Positions 35,171-43,133 of a stretch of 64,000 nucleotides of DNA are shown one piece after another. Position numbers and translations under genes: made by a program. The notes under the pieces are model-generated. The model made no database searches. It saw nothing but the letters and a program-made list of their open reading frames with translations, and had not been told where the DNA came from. Within the stretch, counting starts at the first letter, position 1. Each line of letters begins with the position of its first letter. Source of the DNA: Candidatus Neomarinimicrobiota bacterium (GTDB lineage Bacteria > Fidelibacterota > UBA2242 > B5-G15); contig JACDNV010000010.1 of the NCBI GenBank assembly GCA_017656425.1, forward strand, positions 22,521-86,520, given 5' to 3'.

Positions 35171-35245
35171 GGGCGCTTAGCTCAGCTGGTATAGAGCGCC
35201 GCCCTTACAAGGCGGAGGTCATCCGTTCGAGTCGGATAGCGCCCA
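35171..35245 (+). tRNA. tRNA-Val (anticodon TAC)
   Basis: Acceptor GGGCGCT pairs with AGCGCCC; D-arm GCTC/GAGC; anticodon stem CCGCC/GGCGG with loop CTTACAA giving TAC; T-arm ATCCG-TTCGAGT-CGGAT. Discriminator A; no encoded CCA. Confidence 0.96.
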
Positions 35246-35420
35246 CAAATTTTTTACACCCAGATATTTATAATGGATTAATTATTTAATACTTGTCTAC
35301 AAATACATATATAATTGTGAAGTATATACGATTATGTAAATACAAATTTTTAGTTAAATTATTAGTAGGTTTAGAGATAGGTTAGTTTCGATATTGCTTA
35401 GGATTGAGAGGGTTTGTTGA

Positions 35421-36485
35421 ATGAAAATAGCTATGATGAGCCTGTGGAATGCTGCTAATGGACCTTCTATTCATGCGGAATTGGTTGGTCGGTCATGGGT
35501 AGAGCTTGGTCATAAATTAATAGTATTTTCAGCAATTGAACATCCAGATGCCAGACCAACCGGGCAAATGGATGAGGAGTACGTTATAAGAAATTTTTCT
35601 GTGAAAAATGTGCATCCATATACACGGGCTTCTTATTTTGATCCCAGTTCAATTTTTGAAAGCAACTATGAAGTTTTTGTAGCTCAAAATGTGGAGAGGC
35701 TACCTGCGGAGAAACTGTTAGAGATATGGCATAATATTAAGGAAAAGGCAAAGACAATAATGGTTGTACACGAAGGGAAAGCTCCTGATGATCCACTTTA
35801 CTATAAATTCGATTGGGATGCTATCGTATGTTTCGATGATAGGTATAGGGAGTTCCTTGTCAAATACTGGAGTGAGGAGATAATTCATAAGATACCTTAT
35901 CCATATGCTCCATATAAACCAGGAGATAAAATAAAGGCAAGGCAGAAGTTGGGATTGAAACATAATCAAAAAATTGTATTTTCCTTTGGTTTTCGTGCTG
36001 ACGATATTTTACCCGTTTTACCTGCTTTAAAGAAATTAAGCAGTGATTTTGATTTAAAATACTTAGTGGTATTAAATCCTGAATGTAATTGGAAAATTGT
36101 TGATGAGCAAAGGAAAGAATATGATTTTCTTGATTTAAAAATAAAAGCATTAGCCATTGATGAAATATATACTTATCTATATGCTTCTGATGCACTGCTA
36201 ATACATAGGGAAAGCAATAAAAAATATAAGGCTGTAATTTCAAGTACTGTGTGCCAGGTGCTCGGGGCGGGGTGTCCAATAGTCTTTCATGATTCAAATT
36301 ACATTGAAACTTATGGTAATGAAATTATTAAATATAAAGACAGTGAGGATCTTGTTGAGAAGTTGAAGAAACTTTTTGTCGAAGGTTTTGATAGAGAAAT
36401 TGTAAAGAAATTCCTGGAGAAAAATAACTGTTATGAAGTTGCTAAGAGATTTATAAATATTTTTAAGGGTTTATTGGAGGGATGA
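35421..36485 (+). CDS. Glycosyltransferase (GT-B fold, GT4-like)
   Basis: This is a 354-aa cytoplasmic protein with a glycosyltransferase layout. The N-terminal half (KIAMMSLWNAANGPSIHAELV, LGHKLIVFSAIE) resembles acceptor-binding Rossmann folds. The C-terminal half has LGLKHNQKIVFSFGF, a donor-domain strand pattern, and VISSTVCQVLGAGCPIVFHDS, where EX7E-type enzymes carry the nucleotide-sugar site. The classical pair of glutamates is not clear. The gene is four bases upstream of the GH130 phosphorylase gene and translated with it, suggesting mannoside or other glycan turnover. Donor and acceptor are unknown. Confidence 0.7.
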   Translation: MKIAMMSLWNAANGPSIHAELVGRSWVELGHKLIVFSAIEHPDARPTGQMDEEYVIRNFSVKNVHPYTRASYFDPSSIFESNYEVFVAQNVERLPAEKLLEIWHNIKEKAKTIMVVHEGKAPDDPLYYKFDWDAIVCFDDRYREFLVKYWSEEIIHKIPYPYAPYKPGDKIKARQKLGLKHNQKIVFSFGFRADDILPVLPALKKLSSDFDLKYLVVLNPECNWKIVDEQRKEYDFLDLKIKALAIDEIYTYLYASDALLIHRESNKKYKAVISSTVCQVLGAGCPIVFHDSNYIETYGNEIIKYKDSEDLVEKLKKLFVEGFDREIVKKFLEKNNCYEVAKRFINIFKGLLEG

Positions 36486-36488
36486 ATT

Positions 36489-37661
36489 ATGGAAAGAATG
36501 AAAATTGAATTGAAAAACTTTGATGATGGTGAAATTATAAAATTTGGTGGCGAATACTACATGTTTAAGCTAAACAGTTTTAATGGAAATCCTGTTGTAA
36601 AACCTGAAGATCTTGGGCTTGTCTGGCAAGATAAGGACGAAGTAAAAATTGGGGCAGTGTTTAATGGAGGTGCAGATATTTTTGATAATAAGGTGATTTT
36701 AACGCCTCGTTGTCATAGGGGTTATTATAAAACGAAATGGTTTGATCCAAAATTGGGTTTTGAAAGAACGATACTTGAAAACTACATTTCAGAGGTATGG
36801 ATGTTGGAAAGTGAGGATGGAATTAATTTTAAAGTGAGGGATGATGTCGTAATAAAGGGTGACGGAACCGAACATGGAGATTTTATGTATGGAATTGAGG
36901 ATATAAGGATTATAAAGACAAAGGGGAAATATCTATTAATATTAATAGGGTGTGGTAAGGTAAAACCACCTTTTAAAGGTGAAAACGCCGACAGAGTTGC
37001 TATATATAGTACCGAAGACTTTAATAAAATTGAATATCATGGCATTATCTCATCGTTTGATTCAAGAAATGCAATATTACTTGAACATGATAAAGGTTAT
37101 TATATGTTTTTGCGATTTCATCCAAATATATATCTGGTAAAATTTGATGACCTTGATGTACTATTAGAACCAAAAGTAAATAAGGAGTTCTGGGATAATG
37201 TATATGAACATAAAGAAAGATATTTCTTCCTTGGAATAGGGGACTATCCACACGAAAAAGAGAAAATTGGTCCTGGTACTCAGTTGATTTTAACGAATGA
37301 GGGATGGTTATTTATTTATCATGCTGTCGGCAGAATCGATAAAGAGATATGTCGGCAATATGGATTAAATGAGGGTATTGATAGAGGATATAGCGTTAAT
37401 ATTGCACTTTTAGATTATGATAATCCAGCGAGAATAATAGCGCGTTCGAAGTTTCCGTTTTATATCCCGGGTAAACCATACGAACTTTATGGGGATACAG
37501 ATTATCCGGTTGACGTTCCTGCGGTCGTTTTTCCTATGGGGGCGTTTGCTATTGAAAATAAGCTATTTATTTATGCAGGTAGTGGGGATAAATACGAAAT
37601 TCTTTTGAGTTGCGATGTTGAAATGCTTGTGGATTTTATGTGCAGGTATTACAGGAGATAA
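36489..37661 (+). CDS. GH130 family beta-mannoside phosphorylase-like protein
   Basis: GH130 enzymes phosphorolyse beta-1,4-linked mannosides or mannosyl-glucose with inversion, conserving energy as mannose 1-phosphate. The 390-aa protein shows the five-bladed propeller pattern and the motifs FNGGADIFDNKVILTPRCHRG, the active-site GIEDIRI with D138 as likely proton donor, IGPGTQLILTNEGWLFIYHA and the C-terminal PVDVPAVVFPMGA. It has no signal peptide, so substrates must enter the cell. It is paired with the glycosyltransferase upstream. Confidence 0.85.
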   Translation: MERMKIELKNFDDGEIIKFGGEYYMFKLNSFNGNPVVKPEDLGLVWQDKDEVKIGAVFNGGADIFDNKVILTPRCHRGYYKTKWFDPKLGFERTILENYISEVWMLESEDGINFKVRDDVVIKGDGTEHGDFMYGIEDIRIIKTKGKYLLILIGCGKVKPPFKGENADRVAIYSTEDFNKIEYHGIISSFDSRNAILLEHDKGYYMFLRFHPNIYLVKFDDLDVLLEPKVNKEFWDNVYEHKERYFFLGIGDYPHEKEKIGPGTQLILTNEGWLFIYHAVGRIDKEICRQYGLNEGIDRGYSVNIALLDYDNPARIIARSKFPFYIPGKPYELYGDTDYPVDVPAVVFPMGAFAIENKLFIYAGSGDKYEILLSCDVEMLVDFMCRYYRR

Positions 37662-37743
37662 GAAGGGAAGAGGTGTTTTATTGCAATAAAAATTATTATT
37701 TCAAAAGTGATAGAATTTTTTTAAATTGTAAGGCAATTTGATC

Positions 37744-37816
<73 letters not shown>

Positions 37817-38463
37817 AAAAATTAATTAAAAATGTGGAGTGTAGAATTAAGGATTAGAAGAAAAGTATATTTTCTAATTGCCTGTTATTCCAAATTTAAT
37901 AACTGCACATTATTCATTTTCAATCTATAATTGAAAAAGGTTGTGGGTTCTCTCATGGGATCTTCGGGTGGGTTTTTTGATCCCTTCTGAAGATATTACA
38001 ACTCTACAGGTAAAGTTACAGTTTAGATATTGTTTGGATGGGATGTGATATATGTTATAAGGAGTCAAGAGTGATATATATAAACTGGTCAGATCAATTA
38101 CATTAACACATTAATTATCATGTGTACTCAGACTTAATGATACAGGATTGATTATCTCTATATGTTCAATGTTACCATAATAAATTAAAATTTTAATTAT
38201 GAAAGACTTATGGAATATAATTTCTGCGATAGCTGTGCTTTTTTAATTGCCACCTTTAAATCAATCGATTTTATTGCTCTCTATTATATGCATGGTTTTT
38301 CAAATAAATTAACAAAAAAATCCTTGACAAAAAAAACAGTTTAGTAAAATTAATTCAAGTTATAAAGGGGCAGAGAAAATTGTGGGGATGTGGGTTGGCG
38401 TTATATGAAACTATGATGTCGGATTAATAGTCCGACGGAAAAAAGAGAGAGGAGGGATTAGTC
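37817..38463. other. Intergenic region between tRNA-fMet and the peptide cluster
   Basis: Nearly 650 bases without a gene. Two mutually exclusive short stems overlap at 37957-37994: GGGATC/GATCCC (37957-37962 with 37979-37984) and ATCTTC/GAAGAT (37960-37965 with 37989-37994). The rest is AT-rich. A promoter-like pair is at 38324-38350, and an untranslated leader of about 100 bases precedes the peptide gene, ending in GGAGGG. Confidence 0.5.
38324..38350 (+). promoter_or_regulatory. Sigma70-type promoter of the peptide cluster
   Basis: A perfect -35 hexamer TTGACA (38324-38329) is followed after 15 bases by TAAAAT (38345-38350). The spacer is short, but no other strong pair is nearby. Transcription would start near 38357 and give a leader of about 100 bases before the precursor peptide. 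Confidence 0.55.
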
Positions 38464-38667
38464 GTGAAAAGATTAGTATTCATTCTATTCCTAATTTTGT
38501 TATTATCGTTTACGTTTGTACCATTATCAAATGCTTGGGTTGCTATGAGTGTTGCATTGAAACTACCTGATCCAATGAGTCAACTTGGATTTGGAATGGT
38601 AGGTGTTTATTGGGGTTATGTAGCAGGCCTAGCCTCCGGTTTGGCAGGAGCAATTGTTGCAGCATAA
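38464..38667 (+). CDS. Sec-type precursor of a hydrophobic peptide, bacteriocin-like
   Basis: This is a 67-aa protein with a clear signal peptide: basic start, hydrophobic core (LVFILFLILLLSFTFV) and SNA before residue 25. Cleavage there leaves a 43-residue core rich in Gly, Ala and aromatic residues (QLGFGMVGVYWGYVAG, then GLASGLAGAIVAA) with few charges. The start is GTG 38464 behind a strong GGAGGG. It heads a cluster with a SpoIIM/DUF95-like protein, further membrane proteins and an ABC ATPase, an arrangement typical of circular bacteriocins. The peptide matches no family I can name, and cyclisation is a hypothesis. It might instead be a signalling peptide or small membrane protein. Confidence 0.7.
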   Translation: MKRLVFILFLILLLSFTFVPLSNAWVAMSVALKLPDPMSQLGFGMVGVYWGYVAGLASGLAGAIVAA

Positions 38668-39209
38668 TTATAGCAAAAAAATCCTTTTTAGTAAAAATTA
38701 TTAAATTAAGTTTTAGAACAAGAATTTGTTTTGCCTTTCTGCTGTTCGCTTTTGGATTATTAGTAAGTGGGTTTATTAAAATAGGTATTCATGAAGATTT
38801 AGTAATTCAGAAAAAAATTGATATTAATAGTAATACTCTGTTTGTAAGAATTTTTGTTAATAATTTATTAGTAATACTGATCAATATTTCGGGATGCTAT
38901 ATATTTGGATTAACTCCAATATTTTCACTTATTTCCAATGGATTTTTTATAGGATTCTGGTTAAAATTTGCCATGTTAAATATCGAAAACTGGCACATTT
39001 TTTTATTAAAAAAATTTATGCCGCACAGTATTGAAATCATTGGGATCATATTAAGCGGAGCAATTGGTATAAAGGGAGTAAAAAGATTCTACATAAAAAG
39101 TTTCAATCCATCTATTGAACTAACGGAGAGTAAATTTGAAATAATTTTTTCAATATTAATAATTACACTATCAGCTTTAATCGAGGCTTATGTATCTGCA
39201 AAATTATAA
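38610..39209 (+). CDS. SpoIIM/DUF95-like membrane protein
   Basis: This is a polytopic membrane protein whose core resembles the SpoIIM (stage II sporulation M, DUF95) family: FVRIFVNNLLVILINISG, YIFGLTPIFSLISNGFFIG and PHSIEIIGIILSGAIGIKG. Family members recur in circular bacteriocin loci, where they help maturation or export. The start is a problem: the only conventional start codon in frame is ATG 38610, inside the precursor gene in another frame, giving an odd, non-conserved N-terminus. After the precursor stop at 38665-38667 only ATA or ATT codons are available. Homology begins near 38740, so the true N-terminus is uncertain. Confidence 0.65.
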   Translation: MGLCSRPSLRFGRSNCCSIIIAKKSFLVKIIKLSFRTRICFAFLLFAFGLLVSGFIKIGIHEDLVIQKKIDINSNTLFVRIFVNNLLVILINISGCYIFGLTPIFSLISNGFFIGFWLKFAMLNIENWHIFLLKKFMPHSIEIIGIILSGAIGIKGVKRFYIKSFNPSIELTESKFEIIFSILIITLSALIEAYVSAKL

Positions 39210-39783
39210 GGATTTATTTGGTAAACTTTTGGACAGGTATAAATACTTCGGTATCTTATTTCCTATTTTAGTTTCTATGTTATCTATTATTAATGTTGCT
39301 CTTATTTCAGGAAAGATTAGAAGTGCTCAATTCGATTATTATTTTAAACCTTTTTTCTACATTACAATATTTAACATACCCTTTACTATTCTTATTCTGT
39401 GGTTACTTATGACGTCTCTCTTGAATTTCATTGATAATATTTTGATGCAATTAGACGAAGAAAAAAATTTCTCCAGGCTTTTTCTGGGGATTGGTTACGG
39501 TTTCATATTTTTCTTTCTTTCTCAATTTTATACTTTTTACCTGTTCAAATTTAAAATTGGTGACATTTTAGAAATAAATGGTTTGACCGGATTGGTTAGT
39601 CAATATGGATTTAATAAAATAAATACAATTGCGTTTTTTCTTTTTAGCCTGTGGTGTGTATTTATAAACAGAATAATTTATAGAACAAAAATATATATAG
39701 ACGTTTTGATATTGGTTCTTATTAATTCTTTGTATTTCTTCCTAAGTTTATTACGATCATTATGGCAAAATACATTAAGTTGA
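39190..39783 (+). CDS. Polytopic membrane protein of the peptide cluster
   Basis: This is a 197-aa protein with about five hydrophobic helices (for example ILFPILVSMLSIINVALI and PFTILILWLLMTSLLNFI). I recognise no family with confidence; the general look recalls Yip1-type or DUF95-associated membrane proteins. Its ATG overlaps the SpoIIM-like gene by 20 bases and its end overlaps the next gene by 22, so the products are probably made together and may form one complex. Confidence 0.65.
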   Translation: MYLQNYKDLFGKLLDRYKYFGILFPILVSMLSIINVALISGKIRSAQFDYYFKPFFYITIFNIPFTILILWLLMTSLLNFIDNILMQLDEEKNFSRLFLGIGYGFIFFFLSQFYTFYLFKFKIGDILEINGLTGLVSQYGFNKINTIAFFLFSLWCVFINRIIYRTKIYIDVLILVLINSLYFFLSLLRSLWQNTLS

Positions 39784-40259
39784 TTATATATTGCATTAAA
39801 TATAATCTTAGAAAAAATTACAACAATGAAACATTCTTTGATTCATTTTACAGAAATTTGATATTTTACTCGACATGGATAACTGTAGTATTTATGCTGT
39901 ATTTGTTTAAGGTATATAATAGATCACTTCTTCAGATATTTATTTATGCATTGATAATTTTTATAATATTCTTACTGAATAGATGGAAATCAAAATCTCT
40001 TCGTTTACCATTTATATCCATAGCGTTTCTACCTAAAGGTAAAAGGTTTTTAATATTTTACGAAATATTAATTAATATATTTTCGCTATCTTTTATTTCA
40101 AGTGCTTTAATTTCTCTTTTATTTCCTCTGTATAACGACATCCCCTTTTCCCTTTTATTAATAATATTAGCCAATGTAATTTCTATAACTACATTAGTCA
40201 TAAGGAGAAAGTCCGAAGGATCTCTTTTGAGAAATGAAATTTATAGATTTTATTATTAA
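39762..40259 (+). CDS. Membrane protein of the peptide cluster
   Basis: This is a 165-aa protein with about four hydrophobic segments (IFIYALIIFIIFLLN, LLLIILANVISITTLV) and a basic C-terminus. Family unknown. Overlapping reading frames on both sides tie it to the cluster. By position it may be one half of an ABC export permease whose other half is the next gene, or an immunity protein. Confidence 0.6.
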   Translation: MAKYIKLIIYCIKYNLRKNYNNETFFDSFYRNLIFYSTWITVVFMLYLFKVYNRSLLQIFIYALIIFIIFLLNRWKSKSLRLPFISIAFLPKGKRFLIFYEILINIFSLSFISSALISLLFPLYNDIPFSLLLIILANVISITTLVIRRKSEGSLLRNEIYRFYY

Positions 40260-40944
40260 GGAAACACATAGATGTAATTATCTTAGAAAATCCTATTATC
40301 TTATGATGGTATTATTACTTTTTCTGATTTCAATGGGTATATTAAAAGTATTCACTCCACTTTTAACAAGTTTACCCGAGGAGATTGTTGTCTGTATGTC
40401 TCCTTTTATCCCGTACTCTATCTGCCTTTTTTTATTTAATACGTTTTTACCAACAAAATCAAGGTCGATAGCTTTCTGGCTAACAGTGCCATATGGATTC
40501 CATTATATCTTCAGGAGATCGTTTTTATATTCTCTTATTATATACTCTTTATTTTCTTTATTATTAGCTTTATTGTGGGGTTTTTCTTCCTATATATGCA
40601 TAAGTACTCTGATTATATATAATATCTGGCTTTTTTCCTGCCTGGTTTTGATTGTTTATTTACAGCCAATAGATCCGTATAGCAAATTATTTTATAAATT
40701 AAATTTCAGGATTGCCGGGTATAATCTTTTGAATTCATTTCCAGCAATTTCATATATGTATTCTGTATATCTTTTGATTATGTTAAAAAAAGAGACTTTA
40801 GAGGTATATCTAAATAGATATGAAAGTGCAATAATTGTGTCATTGTTCTTATTTTCTATACTGAATACTTATCTAATCTTACTTTTATCAAGAAAGTATG
40901 TATTAAACAACAAAAGTAGAATATTTGTGAGGATGAAATTATGA
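40234..40944 (+). CDS. Putative ABC transporter permease of the peptide cluster
   Basis: This is a 236-aa protein with about six hydrophobic segments and little else recognisable (LYSLFSLLLALLWGFSSY region, LFLFSILNTYLILLLS near the end). It ends four bases into the ABC ATPase gene (ATGA overlap), so it is the best candidate for the membrane partner of that ATPase. It may export the mature peptide or give self-protection. Confidence 0.6.
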   Translation: MKFIDFIIKETHRCNYLRKSYYLMMVLLLFLISMGILKVFTPLLTSLPEEIVVCMSPFIPYSICLFLFNTFLPTKSRSIAFWLTVPYGFHYIFRRSFLYSLIIYSLFSLLLALLWGFSSYICISTLIIYNIWLFSCLVLIVYLQPIDPYSKLFYKLNFRIAGYNLLNSFPAISYMYSVYLLIMLKKETLEVYLNRYESAIIVSLFLFSILNTYLILLLSRKYVLNNKSRIFVRMKL

Positions 40945-41585
40945 TAAGTTTGTCAAGTCTGTATTATAAAATTGGAAATTTTGAATTAAAGATACCTGAG
41001 CTAATTTTTGCAAAGGGTAAGATATATAAAATAAAAGGTGGGAATGGCTCCGGGAAAACAACGCTACTCAGACTCATATGTGGATTATATAGACAAAACT
41101 CTGGCAGAATTGAAATCTTCGGAGCAAGCAATCAAGATGAAAATTGGTTATATAGGGCAGGAATATACTTGGACGAAAGTTTCCTGATTGACTATTTGAC
41201 TCCTCTTGAGTTTCTAAATTTTAAGGGTTTATTTTATAAAATAAAACCAGTAGTAATAGATAAATTTTCAAACGAAATTAATGAATCCATTTCATATAAG
41301 CTTTTTTCTAACGAGAAACTAATAAGGGAATTGTCGCAAGGAAATAAAAAGAAAGTTGGTATTTACTCTTCATTTATGCACGATCCTGAAATATTAATCT
41401 TCGATGAACCATTTGAAGGGCTGGATGAAAAAGGACGGTTTCTCTTGATTAAATTATTAAGTGAAAAAATTTGCGATAGAATAGGTATTATCACTGTACA
41501 TCATGAGGTAGATTTAAAGGGTTCTATTAAGGAAGGTGAGATTGTGGAATTAGAGATGAAAAATGGTTCACTGAGTTATAGCTAA
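40941..41585 (+). CDS. ABC transporter ATP-binding protein
   Basis: This is a 214-aa ATPase. Walker A is KGGNGSGKTTLLRL, the signature is LSQGNKKKVG (Q in place of the usual S/G, as in many export ATPases), Walker B with D-loop is EILIFDEPFEGLDE, and the switch histidine lies in ITVHHEVD. The size fits peptide or antibiotic exporters with separate permeases. It closes the cluster started by the precursor peptide. Confidence 0.88.
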   Translation: MISLSSLYYKIGNFELKIPELIFAKGKIYKIKGGNGSGKTTLLRLICGLYRQNSGRIEIFGASNQDENWLYRAGIYLDESFLIDYLTPLEFLNFKGLFYKIKPVVIDKFSNEINESISYKLFSNEKLIRELSQGNKKKVGIYSSFMHDPEILIFDEPFEGLDEKGRFLLIKLLSEKICDRIGIITVHHEVDLKGSIKEGEIVELEMKNGSLSYS

Positions 41586-41634
41586 ATTATATAATCAGTT
41601 TCAGGTGATAGTTCAGTGTGAACAATATTGAGAT

Positions 41635-42441
41635 TCACATTAATGAGCTGTCCAAAAATAGCATTACGAAAAATCCAATAAAAAAGGAAAAAGTAATAAG
41701 GATTTCATTTTCCTGCTTTTTGTAAATTTCAGGTATCATTTCCTTTATTGTTACATATAGCATTGCGCCACCTGCAAATCCAAGACCATATGGTAACAAA
41801 AATGAAAAATATTTAAAAAATATGGCACCAACAACTGCCATAACCAGTTCAGAAAATCCACTTAAAACGCCAATCAGTATAGGGACAATTCTCTTGCCTG
41901 TTATCATTGCCATTGGTAACGCTATTACAGTTCCCTCAGGTATGTCCTGAATTCCAATTGCGAGAGCAGTCAATAATCCCAATCTTTTATCAAAGGCAAT
42001 AGAGGTTCCCACTGCCAGCCCTTCGGGTAAGTTATGGATTATCACCGCCAGTGTTATTAGCCAGACCACTTTTATTTTTTCTTTATATTCATCACTTCCT
42101 TCGTAGCCTTTTAATATGTGTTCATGAGGGACATTCTTTTCTATGAAATATATCAGCAATATTCCCAAAACTATTCCGATCCCGACTGGATAAAATTTCC
42201 CTGCCTTTTCTATGCCAGGGAGAATAAGACTTGTAAAGCTCGCTACGATCATGACACCCGCGGCAAAAGATAGACTTACCTCAGTTCCCTTTGATGACAT
42301 CTTAGTAGAGAAAATTGCGAACAGTGCTCCAAGTGAGGTAAGTCCCATAACCAGCAGTCCAGCATATAGTGAAATTAATATTATATTGCCGGATGCGATT
42401 TTAATTACATTGTTAACAAGTCCCTGAAATAATCCTTCCAT
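41635..42441 (-). CDS. ZIP family metal transporter
   Basis: This is a divalent metal (usually zinc) transporter of 268 aa with about eight membrane helices. The helix IV motif HNLPEGLAVGTSIA and helix V motif QDIPEGTVIAL are present; the latter has QD where many members have HE. A short loop with histidine (NVPHEHILKGYEGSDE) lies between. It is convergent with the peptide cluster and monocistronic. Confidence 0.9.
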   Translation of the reverse strand: MEGLFQGLVNNVIKIASGNIILISLYAGLLVMGLTSLGALFAIFSTKMSSKGTEVSLSFAAGVMIVASFTSLILPGIEKAGKFYPVGIGIVLGILLIYFIEKNVPHEHILKGYEGSDEYKEKIKVVWLITLAVIIHNLPEGLAVGTSIAFDKRLGLLTALAIGIQDIPEGTVIALPMAMITGKRIVPILIGVLSGFSELVMAVVGAIFFKYFSFLLPYGLGFAGGAMLYVTIKEMIPEIYKKQENEILITFSFFIGFFVMLFLDSSLM

Positions 42442-42628
42442 ATAATATACCCTCGCATTTTTTTAAATATAATTAAACAAAGCAAAAATAAAAAATATTT
42501 GTAAAAAGGTTTCATTGTCTTTTAAATGAGATAAAGTTAAAGCAGAATATAATTCGGGTATTCCCAATTTCTATGCAATCAATTTGAGTATATTTGAATA
42601 GGATGGAAAGAAATTATATATGCCCGTC

Positions 42629-43011
42629 GTTTCGAGCGTCAGCGAAGCAGCCTGCCCCCTCACTGTCGTTGCGAGCGTAAGCGAAGCAATCTGCACTGAA
42701 AGAGTGCGCCAGTAACAGCTATGGGTTGCTTTTCCATACTGTCCTCTGTTTTTCAGGTTAGATTGCCACGTCGCTCACTGGCGTTCGCTCCTCGCAATGA
42801 CGTGGCAGGGTCCCCCACACCCGTCGTTGCGAGCGTAAGCGAAGCAATCTGCACTGAAAGAGTGCGCCAGTAACAGCTATGGGTTGCTTTTCCATACTGT
42901 CCTCTGTTTTTCAGGTTAGATTGCCACGTCGCTCACTATTGTTCGCTCCTCGCAATGACGTGGCAGGGTCCCCCATACCCGTCGTTGCGAGCGTAAGCGA
43001 AGCAATCTGCC
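42629..43011. repeat. GC-rich palindromic repeat in tandem copies of 158 bp
   Basis: GTCGTTGCGAGCG recurs at 42665, 42823 and 42981, an exact period of 158 bases; a diverged start copy lies at 42629. Each full unit begins with the GTCGTTGCGAGCGTAAGCGA arm and ends with an inverted, related arm (ATTGCCACGTCGCTCAC ... CTCGCAATGACGTGGCA), so each unit can fold into a long imperfect hairpin. The two full units differ by only a few bases. The pattern is like the dispersed TTGCGAGGAGCG / GACGTGGCAATC elements seen in many bacteria, and is far richer in GC than the surroundings. The rest of 42442-43133 is AT-rich and holds the phosphoketolase ribosome binding site (AGGAGGAG). Confidence 0.9.
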
Positions 43012-43133
43012 ATGAAAGAGCACCCATCAGTTAGCAGGTTTTATCTAAAAATACATATCCAGTTTACTTTATTCATATTGCTTTAATCGAAAATAGGTTT
43101 TACTTTATAGCAAATTGATAGGAGGAGATAATA

